Shown here piece by piece: positions 1 through 6,255 of a stretch of 64,000 bases of DNA (position 1 is its first letter; each line of letters opens with the position of its first letter). Made by a program: the position numbers and the translations under genes. The notes under the pieces were generated by a model. The model did no database searches and was not told where the DNA came from. It saw nothing but the letters and a program-made list of their open reading frames with translations. Source of the DNA: Bacteroidia bacterium (GTDB lineage: Bacteria; Bacteroidota; Bacteroidia; UKL13-3); NCBI GenBank assembly GCA_019695215.1, contig JAIBAK010000014.1, positions 1 to 64,000 of the forward strand, written 5' to 3'.

Positions 1-99
1 ACCATTGCCGATTTGGCCGCAAGTGAGGAAATAAAAATAGAATACCTGGCTGAAGCAATTCAATACAGAAGTTTGGACAGAGAGAATTGGGCGGGATAG
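1..99 (+). CDS. ComM/YifB family Mg-chelatase-like AAA ATPase (C-terminal end only)
   Basis: Frame 1 is open from the window edge to a TAG at 97-99 and gives 32 residues. They match the end of the ComM/YifB family, including IADLAASEEI and the very conserved AEAIQYRSLDR near the C terminus. Family members are hexameric AAA+ ATPases; ComM acts as a branch-migration helicase in natural transformation. Only the extreme C-terminal helical region is visible, so nothing can be said about the ATPase motifs. The identification rests on one short but characteristic block. Confidence 0.8.
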   Translation, partial: TIADLAASEEIKIEYLAEAIQYRSLDRENWAG

Positions 100-447
100 G
101 TTTTAATATCAGTTGCCCTTCGCAAACGAACGATGAGATTCATGTTCAATCAAACATTTTAGTTGATCCTCGTGACAAACACTGATGAGAGAATGGGGCT
201 TCTAACCGATATATTTCTGCTATCGTCCACCATTTGATTCGGTATACATTCTACCCTTCGCTCATGATGTTCAGGGCTTCCATCTTTAACTTGAAAATCA
301 ATTGAGACGGGAATCTAAAGACTGATTGATTTGTTTGGCTTCGTAAGAAATAGGTTATTAACAAACATAAAATAATTCACGAATATACCAAGCATTTGCA
401 CATATTTGTTATAAAATTGTGATTCAATAAATAATTTAACTACTACG
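100..447. other. Intergenic stretch without a recognised gene
   Basis: No convincing gene is seen between the ComM-like end and the S9 hydrolase. On the minus strand, positions 162-314 are open for 51 codons without a start codon, which could be a decayed gene end, but I do not recognise the translation. The sequence becomes markedly AT-rich after about 300. Confidence 0.5.
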
Positions 448-1386
448 ATGAAATATACCGCGAATCTATTTAGCCTTACGTTCTCGGCCTTATTTAATTT
501 CTTATCTCCTGAAAAGCCAATAATCATTAAAAAGACAGAAATCAATTATAAAGATTACCCTATTAAGCAATATGTTGACTCTATTACCCCTAAAAATGAA
601 GTGCTGCACAAAAAAGCATTTGATTATATAGATTCGATATATCTCTTTCATATAATATATAAAAGCGATAGCCTTAATATTTGCGGATATATTTCAATGC
701 CTAAAAAGCATGGCTCTTATCCATGCATCATATATAACAGGGGGGGGAACAAAGATTTGAATAACCTTAAAGTTGCTGATGTTGTAACCACTATGGGCAA
801 AATAGCAAGTACTGGTTATGTTGTAATAGCAAGTACCTATCGAGGAAATTCCTGTAGCAAAGGTAATGATGAGTTTGGAGGTGCTGACGTTAATGATGTC
901 TTAAACCTCATGAATGCCTTAGGGGAAATTCCGTATGCTGACACCTCTCGAATTGGGATGTATGGTTTTAGTAGAGGGGGCATGATGACTTATCTCTGTT
1001 TAACAAAAACAAACAGAATTAAGGCCGCTGTTACTGTTGGTGCGCCTAGTGACCTAGCCGAACTTGCAGCTAATAGAACGGATATGGAAAGTGTTTACAA
1101 GGAACTAATACCAAACTACGCTTTAAGTAAACAACTAGAACTAGATAAACGATCTGCTATAAAATGGCCGTGCAATTTTCCAAAAACGTGCCCTATACTT
1201 TTATTACATGGTGAGAGTGATATAAGAGTTCCTGCCTCTCAAGCAAAAAAACTAAGCATTCAACTCTCAAAATGCAAAATTCCTCACAAACTGATAATTT
1301 TTGATCAAGATGATCATTCTTTATCGCTTCACCAAAAAGAAGCAAGTGAATTAATCATAAATTGGTTTGATAAATATTTAAGATAA
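448..1386 (+). CDS. Alpha/beta hydrolase, prolyl-oligopeptidase (S9)-like
   Basis: This 312-residue protein has an alpha/beta-hydrolase catalytic core. A nucleophile elbow GFSRGG places Ser175 in the S9-type GxSxGG context, followed by Asp258 in HGESDIRVP and His290 in DQDDHS, in the correct order and spacing for a catalytic triad. NRGGN around 98-102 fits the oxyanion-hole loop. It lacks the N-terminal beta-propeller of classical S9 peptidases, so it may be a dipeptidyl-aminopeptidase-like or esterase-like member with an unknown substrate. The N terminus is hydrophobic but is not a clear signal peptide. Eight consecutive G residues lie in frame at 740-747. The gene is AT-rich like the following three and unlike the housekeeping genes further right. 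It is separated from them by a stem-loop and a promoter, so it is probably its own transcript. Confidence 0.75.
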   Translation: MKYTANLFSLTFSALFNFLSPEKPIIIKKTEINYKDYPIKQYVDSITPKNEVLHKKAFDYIDSIYLFHIIYKSDSLNICGYISMPKKHGSYPCIIYNRGGNKDLNNLKVADVVTTMGKIASTGYVVIASTYRGNSCSKGNDEFGGADVNDVLNLMNALGEIPYADTSRIGMYGFSRGGMMTYLCLTKTNRIKAAVTVGAPSDLAELAANRTDMESVYKELIPNYALSKQLELDKRSAIKWPCNFPKTCPILLLHGESDIRVPASQAKKLSIQLSKCKIPHKLIIFDQDDHSLSLHQKEASELIINWFDKYLR

Positions 1387-1493
1387 ATATATTACCCCCC
1401 TGCCTTATAGACTAAATAATGCAATCAATTGTAATGGGCACAGTTTAATTCCAAAATGAAACTTGCCTCTATGATAAAAATGCAACCCGCTTC

Positions 1494-1513
1494 AACGCAA
1501 CACTTGTTGCGTT
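1494..1513. terminator. Stem-loop after the S9-like hydrolase
   Basis: Perfect 8-bp arms AACGCAAC and GTTGCGTT enclose a 4-base loop. It lies about 110 bases after the hydrolase stop codon and ahead of the next promoter. There is no T-run on the + strand, so its role as a terminator is inferred from position only. Confidence 0.4.
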
Positions 1514-1566
1514 AAAGAAAATTATTAACCTCTGCGCCCTCTATTGCAATTGAAAAATATTTAATT

Positions 1567-1574
1567 TATTTTTG
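1567..1574 (+). promoter_or_regulatory. Bacteroidota -7 promoter element (TATTTTTG) for the repeat protein gene
   Basis: TATTTTTG matches the TAnnTTTG consensus of the Bacteroidota primary sigma factor. TTG at 1544-1546 lies 20 bases upstream as a plausible -33 element. It predicts a short leader of about 15-20 bases to the ATG at 1598. Confidence 0.55.
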
Positions 1575-1597
1575 ATATAAATTAAACATAATACACT

Positions 1598-2395
1598 ATG
1601 GCAATAGAAACCCAATATACCGCCAATACAGGTATGGCAACAATTTCAACGGCAAATTCTAACATTGATGGAACTGGTGTTTTGACCTCAATATTAACTG
1701 CAGGTGCATATGGTACTGCAATAAAAGCTATAATAATAAAAGCACAGAATGATACCTCCCAAGGCATGGTACGGTTCTACGTAAATAATGGGGTGGGTAA
1801 TCCTAAACTTATTAAGGAGGTCGGAATACCAATAGTATTATCATCATCAAGAGATAGGACGTATAGTCGTATAATCCCACTTCGCTACACTTTAGCCCCC
1901 AATGATATTCTGTACGCTTCGACTCAAAATGGAGAAGTCTTTAACATTATAGCAATAGGTCTAGATTGGTCTTACGGAGGAACGGTACGATCTGATAGGA
2001 CGCAATTCTATGCCAATACAGGAATAGGAACTATTTCAACCGCAAACACAAATCGTAATGGTACTGGCACAATGACTCAGATACTAGAGGCAGGGGTTGC
2101 AAATGTTTTAACAAAAGGATGCCTTATTAAATCAATTACAATTAAAGCACTTCAAAATGTAACACCAGGCATGGTTAGGCTGTTTTTAGAAGATTTATCT
2201 AGTAATAAATATCTATTTTATGAAGTCGTAATACCACCAGCCAACTATTCTGGGACATTTAAAAGTTTCATCTTTAACGTTCCATCTTTCTCGTGGCTGA
2301 GAATACAAGACGGTTATAAAATTTATGCATCTACGGAAAATAGTGAAACATTTGCTGTAACCGCAAATGGAGTTGATTGGGATTACCCGGTTTAA
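1598..2395 (+). CDS. Two-repeat beta-rich protein of unknown function
   Basis: I do not recognise this 265-residue protein. It consists of two tandem copies of a domain of about 120-130 residues, roughly 5-126 and 135-263. Each copy starts with TQ[FY].ANTG..TISTAN, continues through an [IV]KAI.IKA..[DN].[TP].GMVR block and ends in G[LV]DW[SD]Y. The alternating hydrophobic pattern suggests beta sandwiches. No signal peptide, transmembrane segment or T9SS signal is visible, so it is probably cytoplasmic or released by another route. The duplicated units resemble small beta-sandwich surface or virion-type domains, but that is only an impression. It is the first gene of an apparent transcription unit with a GRDP-like protein (33-base gap) and a Cys-rich peptide (12-base gap). 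Confidence 0.8.
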   Translation: MAIETQYTANTGMATISTANSNIDGTGVLTSILTAGAYGTAIKAIIIKAQNDTSQGMVRFYVNNGVGNPKLIKEVGIPIVLSSSRDRTYSRIIPLRYTLAPNDILYASTQNGEVFNIIAIGLDWSYGGTVRSDRTQFYANTGIGTISTANTNRNGTGTMTQILEAGVANVLTKGCLIKSITIKALQNVTPGMVRLFLEDLSSNKYLFYEVVIPPANYSGTFKSFIFNVPSFSWLRIQDGYKIYASTENSETFAVTANGVDWDYPV

Positions 2396-2428
2396 ATTGC
2401 GAAGATTAATTATTCAATCGTACACACA

Positions 2429-2950
2429 ATGATTAAAGAAGAAGTTGAAGTTAATGTAAAAGATTTAGATACTGTACTTTCTTACAAGAATGATATGGTT
2501 ATTCATAAATTCTTAGAATCATACTCGATCTCATTTGAAGAAGCTGAAGACCTGTTTTTAGAAACTAAACGGTGGCTTTGGTTTTGTGCCAAAACGACAC
2601 AAAATCGTTTAAATGGTGAAAAGGTTGTTCCACTTTTAATCCATAAAGAACTCACATTTTTAGATGAAATGTGGCATACTTTTATTCTTTTCACCAAAGA
2701 CTACTCAGAGTTTTGTAAAAAAAACTTTGGCTTCTACGTTCATCACGCCCCAACAACAAAAGATGAGAAAGATAAATCCCTTGCTGAAAAAGAAACTGAT
2801 TTAGACCAGTTCAAAAAAAAGGTTGTTAGAGAAACGCGTAGTCAGTATGAGTTTGTTTTTGATATCCTTGGCAGGGAAACCCTTATTAAATGGTATTATA
2901 CATACCCAGAAAAGTATACAACAGAGTTTATTAAGAAAGTAAGAACCTAA
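2429..2950 (+). CDS. Glycine-rich-domain-containing-protein (GRDP)-like protein
   Basis: This 173-residue protein matches the GRDP-like family (PF07173/DUF1399 type), best known from plants and scattered in bacteria. The diagnostic block is LDEMWHTF at 78-85, then YSEFC at 92-96 and YVHH at 103-106, reproducing the family's LDxxWHxH...Y..fC pattern. These His, Cys and acidic residues could form a metal or catalytic site, although the biochemical function is not established. A charged Lys/Glu-rich linker follows at about 110-135. It has no signal peptide or membrane segment. Sitting directly before the Cys-rich peptide, it is a candidate modifying or handling partner of that peptide, which is an inference from gene order alone. 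Confidence 0.75.
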   Translation: MIKEEVEVNVKDLDTVLSYKNDMVIHKFLESYSISFEEAEDLFLETKRWLWFCAKTTQNRLNGEKVVPLLIHKELTFLDEMWHTFILFTKDYSEFCKKNFGFYVHHAPTTKDEKDKSLAEKETDLDQFKKKVVRETRSQYEFVFDILGRETLIKWYYTYPEKYTTEFIKKVRT

Positions 2951-2962
2951 ATGCATTAAAGT

Positions 2963-3238
2963 ATGGCAGAAATAAATAATTTAGACCAGTTTTGTGGGCC
3001 AAACCCACAACTTCCAGAAGATAAAAATGATCTTATTAAAAATTTAATAATGAGAAATATTGGCGGAAAAAAGAACCTTCCTACTTGTGACGGTCGAGTA
3101 GGATGTATAGGTCTTCCTTGTTGTGGAGCAAATTGCTCGCTTGGCCCTTGTAGTGATAATCTTTGTACTACCGGAGGAGGGGATTGTTGTATGGCTGTAT
3201 GTTATGCAGATTGTGCTAAATGCAAAATTTGGGTTTGA
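2963..3238 (+). CDS. Small Cys-rich peptide (13 Cys in 91 residues)
   Basis: The 91-residue product has a low-Cys acidic/amphipathic N-terminal part (1-40) ending in a double-glycine IGG at 33-35. A Cys-dense C-terminal part follows with cysteines at 42, 48, 53, 54, 58, 63, 68, 75, 76, 80, 84 and 87; one more is at 11. Two CC pairs recur as CCGANC and CCMAVC. There is no Sec signal peptide, so a secreted disulfide-rich peptide via Sec is unlikely. The layout is that of a ribosomally made peptide precursor (leader, GG, core) or of a metallothionein-like metal-binding protein; I cannot tell which. No radical-SAM enzyme, cyclodehydratase, C39 peptidase or ABC exporter is adjacent. The start is the ATG 12 bases after the previous stop codon. 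The Cys pattern makes it a convincing gene despite its size. Confidence 0.75.
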   Translation: MAEINNLDQFCGPNPQLPEDKNDLIKNLIMRNIGGKKNLPTCDGRVGCIGLPCCGANCSLGPCSDNLCTTGGGDCCMAVCYADCAKCKIWV

Positions 3239-3567
3239 CAATTGCTAATTCCTCGATAAAAACAACTGAGCAATGTTTTAACTTTCATGTTTTTTATAAG
3301 TCAGCACAATAAAAACAACGGCTCACAGGTTTACTTTTTGTAAATCAAATGTACTAAATTATTATAACTATCCATCAAATAACCTTCTGAAATAGACGTT
3401 GGTTATAATGCTACTTTTGCAGGCAATTACTTATATCTTGTGATGATCCAATTCATTTGACCCAAAAGTAAGAAGTTGTCAGCAAACATCCGATGAAACA
3501 AATTGGTTTAAGAGCCATTTAAACTATTGATTCCATTTTTTCTAACCAGGATTATTATCTTTGACGC
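3239..3567. other. Intergenic stretch after the Cys-rich cassette
   Basis: No gene is seen. ATTGCT at 3241 and a matching AGCAAT near 3272, followed by a T-rich tail, could form a weak long-loop terminator for the cassette. A TAnnTTTG promoter lies at the right end. Composition changes from AT-rich to the more GC-rich core-gene character by about 3560. Confidence 0.4.
3556..3563 (+). promoter_or_regulatory. -7 promoter element (TATCTTTG) for the META-domain lipoprotein
   Basis: TATCTTTG fits TAnnTTTG. Only 4 bases separate it from the ATG at 3568, so transcription would begin essentially at the start codon, giving a leaderless or nearly leaderless mRNA. Confidence 0.6.
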
Positions 3568-3981
3568 ATGAAGTATGTTCTATCTTTTATATGCTTAGCT
3601 ATTTCCTTAGCCGGGTGTAAAACCACCACCCCCGCAGGAGGTAAAACCGACAGTAAAACCTGGGTGGTTACCCTGATGGATAAACAGGCTAATCCCATTA
3701 CTGCTGACGGGAGTAAACTTACCCTGAAATTAAACGATGACCATGTGGTGACCGGATTTGACGGGTGCAACGAGTTTACCGGCAAATTCCAAACAGACAA
3801 AAACACCATTACCTTCAGCGGTTTTCTATCTACCCAACGAGCCTGCCCCGATAACAAACTTTCCGCTTTATACATGGATTTACTTACCCGCAGCAACGGA
3901 TATAGTATAACACAATCAAAACTCATTTTATTCATTAACAAAAAAGCCGTGCTTGAATTTGGCCCGCAAAACGGAATATGA
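3568..3981 (+). CDS. META domain-containing lipoprotein
   Basis: The protein is 137 residues with a lipoprotein signal peptide ending in LAGC (Cys17). The mature part is a small META/HslJ-type domain, with the typical GFDGCNEFTGKF motif and a second Cys in STQRACPD. Related E. coli HslJ is an envelope heat-shock protein linked to novobiocin resistance; META domains otherwise have no defined activity. The two conserved cysteines may form a disulfide. Location should be the periplasmic face of the inner or outer membrane. It overlaps the next lipoprotein gene by ATGA, so the two are co-translated. Confidence 0.85.
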   Translation: MKYVLSFICLAISLAGCKTTTPAGGKTDSKTWVVTLMDKQANPITADGSKLTLKLNDDHVVTGFDGCNEFTGKFQTDKNTITFSGFLSTQRACPDNKLSALYMDLLTRSNGYSITQSKLILFINKKAVLEFGPQNGI

Positions 3982-4535
3982 AGTTTTTCTCATTTGTCAG
4001 CCTTTCGGTGTTATTGATTTCCTGTGGTCCAGGGGAGCCCAAATCATTACACACCACACCTGATTTTGATCCGCTTATTTCGCCCGTGAAAGAATATGTG
4101 CAGCAAGTAGAATCTTCGGGCGATTTAAAAAGCAAAACAGTTCCATTAAGCGAGGTTAATACCACCGGCTCATACACCGGTTATTTTAAAAACGGGCAGT
4201 TGGTGAAATTTATAGCCGATGGTACTAAAACCGATGGGAAAAAATACTGGACCTTTTACCTGCAAAATAATCAGTTGGTGCTGGCCCATATTAAAGAAAC
4301 TTCGAAAAACTGCCACGGAAATAAATTCTGCGCCTGGGAAATAAAAAACTACTTTTTGAACGGACACCTGATAAAATCACTGAAACGAGGGGACGCCTTT
4401 ATGAGTGAAAAAGAGGCCAACGTGGAAGAGAAAAAATTTGTGCAGAACATGGACGAAGACCTGATGCAGATGGATACCACCCAGCAGCAATACGCAGCTT
4501 ATGTGGCCGGCTTATTTAATCAGTTAAAAAAGTAG
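3978..4535 (+). CDS. Hypothetical lipoprotein
   Basis: This 185-residue protein has a lipoprotein signal peptide with lipobox LISC (Cys16). I recognise no catalytic family. The middle contains a GYFKNGQLVKF..DGTK segment and a later FLNGHLIKS segment, resembling short beta-hairpin antitoxin/MORN-like repeats common in Bacteroidota lipoproteins. The C terminus is acidic and helical. It overlaps the META lipoprotein gene by 4 bases and likely shares its transcript. The intervening promoter before purK suggests that this two-gene unit ends here. Confidence 0.7.
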   Translation: MKFFSFVSLSVLLISCGPGEPKSLHTTPDFDPLISPVKEYVQQVESSGDLKSKTVPLSEVNTTGSYTGYFKNGQLVKFIADGTKTDGKKYWTFYLQNNQLVLAHIKETSKNCHGNKFCAWEIKNYFLNGHLIKSLKRGDAFMSEKEANVEEKKFVQNMDEDLMQMDTTQQQYAAYVAGLFNQLKK

Positions 4536-4554
4536 GCGGCTTCGGATAAGATTT

Positions 4555-4562
4555 TATCTTTG
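4555..4562 (+). promoter_or_regulatory. -7 promoter element (TATCTTTG) for purK-purE
   Basis: TATCTTTG matches TAnnTTTG and ends 5 bases before the purK ATG, again predicting a leaderless or nearly leaderless mRNA. Confidence 0.6.
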
Positions 4563-4567
4563 CAGCC

Positions 4568-5734
4568 ATGTCGGTTAATATTCCTTCTCCTTTTACCATC
4601 GGAATTATAGGTGGCGGTCAGCTGGGCCGCATGTTTATTGAAAACGCATTAAAAATGAATGTGCGGTGTGCCGTGCTGGAAAACGATGAGCAGTGTCCGG
4701 CCAAATTGGTGGCGCACGAGTTTATTAAGGGCTCGCTGATGGATGAGCAGGCCATTCGGCAACTGGCGGCCATCAGCCATGTGCTAACCTACGAAATTGA
4801 ACACGTAAACACCGATGCGCTGCTTAAACTGGAAGCCGAAGGCAAAACCATTATTCCATCGCCCCGCATTTTGCAGGTTATTCAGGACAAAAGATTACAG
4901 AAACAGTTTTACCTGAACAACGGCATTCCCACAGCGGATTTCCGGATTGTAAAAAACGTGAATGAATGGGTTTACGCTGCCGAAAGCATGGGAGCCGAAA
5001 AATTTGCCGCCAAACTTTGCAAAGGCGGGTATGACGGAAAGGGTGTGGCGCTGCTTACCACCAAACAAATAAAAAAAGATCCTTCTTCCATTCCGTTTGA
5101 GGGAGAAACCGTGATTGAAACTTTTGTGGATTGCGCCAAAGAGCTTTCAGTTATTGTAGCCCGGGGAATGAATGGAGAAACGGTAAGCTTTCCGGTGGTT
5201 GAAATGGAATTTGACCCGGTAGCTAATTTAGTTACGTATCTCTTCAGTCCGGCTGAAATAGACCATGCCACCGAAGAAGATGCGCAACAGGTAGCCATGA
5301 ATGCAGTGACCAAACTCAACGGATTCGGGTTGTTTGCCGTGGAGATGATGTTAGATAAACAAGGTAACATTTTAGTGAATGAAATCGCGCCCCGTCCGCA
5401 CAATTCAGGGCATCATACCATTGAAGGAAATTACTCCTCGCAATACGACCAGTTGCTTCGTATCCTGCTGGGATTGCCTCTGGGCAGTGTAGATATTCTT
5501 CGCCCGGCAGCAATGATAAATCTGCTTGGCGGGGAAGGCTTTTCGGGAACTTACAAACTGGATGGCCTTGACAAGATTTTGCAACACTCCGGAGTATATG
5601 TACACCTGTATGAGAAAAAAGAAAGCCGGCCCATGCGCAAGCTGGGGCATATCACTGTGCTGGCCGATACTGTGAAGGATGTAAAGGAAAAAGCTACCTT
5701 TGTACGCAACACCGTAAAAATTACCGCTGCATGA
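4568..5734 (+). CDS. purK: N5-carboxyaminoimidazole ribonucleotide synthase
   Basis: PurK converts AIR, bicarbonate and ATP to N5-CAIR in de novo purine synthesis. The 388-residue protein has the N-terminal dinucleotide-like motif [10 protein letters not shown], a central ATP-grasp domain with [12 protein letters not shown], the metal-binding [13 protein letters not shown] block and a C-terminal PurK domain. The length is normal for the family. It is translationally coupled to purE by an ATGA overlap, the usual PurK-PurE pairing; the product is handed to PurE. The start is the first ATG after a -7 promoter element. Confidence 0.97.
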   Translation: MSVNIPSPFTIGIIGGGQLGRMFIENALKMNVRCAVLENDEQCPAKLVAHEFIKGSLMDEQAIRQLAAISHVLTYEIEHVNTDALLKLEAEGKTIIPSPRILQVIQDKRLQKQFYLNNGIPTADFRIVKNVNEWVYAAESMGAEKFAAKLCKGGYDGKGVALLTTKQIKKDPSSIPFEGETVIETFVDCAKELSVIVARGMNGETVSFPVVEMEFDPVANLVTYLFSPAEIDHATEEDAQQVAMNAVTKLNGFGLFAVEMMLDKQGNILVNEIAPRPHNSGHHTIEGNYSSQYDQLLRILLGLPLGSVDILRPAAMINLLGGEGFSGTYKLDGLDKILQHSGVYVHLYEKKESRPMRKLGHITVLADTVKDVKEKATFVRNTVKITAA

Positions 5735-6252
5735 AACCACAAATAGCCATCATCATGGGCTCCGACAGTGATCTTCCTGTTATGCAGGAAGCCGCCAAAA
5801 TACTCGATGAGTTTAAAGTGACGTATGAAATGACCGTTGTATCGGCCCACCGCACCCCTCAGCGCATGTATGATTTTGCCAAACATTCCCCTGATAAAGG
5901 CATCAAAGTCATTATTGCCGGTGCAGGCGGTTCGGCTCATTTACCGGGTATGGTAGCCGCGCTGACTCATTTGCCGGTGATAGGTGTTCCGGTGCAAAGC
6001 AAAGCCATGTCGGGCATTGACTCGCTATACAGCATTGTACAAATGCCTCCAGGTGTTCCGGTAGCCACCGTGGCTATTAACGGAGCAAAAAATGCGGGTT
6101 TATTAGCCTTGCAGATTTTATCGGTAGCCGATAAAAAAATTGAAAAAGCGCTGATTAAATACAAAGAAGACATGGAAACCGAAGTGCTTAAAAAAGCGGA
6201 GCAGGTAGAGCAAATTGCTGCTAAAAATGCTTCGATAGGGTTTAAGTTGTAA
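5731..6252 (+). CDS. purE: N5-carboxyaminoimidazole ribonucleotide mutase
   Basis: PurE rearranges N5-CAIR to CAIR, the step after PurK. The 173-residue protein shows the class I PurE signature: [12 protein letters not shown] near the N terminus, VSAHRTP around the active-site histidine, and [11 protein letters not shown]. Presence of purK immediately upstream supports the N5-CAIR mutase (class I) assignment over the direct AIR carboxylase. The ATG overlaps the purK stop codon. The gene converges on the metalloprotease gene, whose stop codon is 4 bases away. Confidence 0.97.
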   Translation: MKPQIAIIMGSDSDLPVMQEAAKILDEFKVTYEMTVVSAHRTPQRMYDFAKHSPDKGIKVIIAGAGGSAHLPGMVAALTHLPVIGVPVQSKAMSGIDSLYSIVQMPPGVPVATVAINGAKNAGLLALQILSVADKKIEKALIKYKEDMETEVLKKAEQVEQIAAKNASIGFKL

Positions 6253-6255
6253 GCA

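Noticed and set aside
448-3238. S9-like hydrolase as leader peptidase of a RiPP operon with the Cys-rich peptide
   Set aside because: A 211-base gap with a stem-loop and a separate promoter splits them, and no other RiPP enzyme is present. Only proximity supports the link.
3044-3241. Minus-strand gene opposite the Cys-rich peptide
   Set aside because: Its open frame is a shadow of the Cys/Gly codons on the + strand and has no recognisable features.
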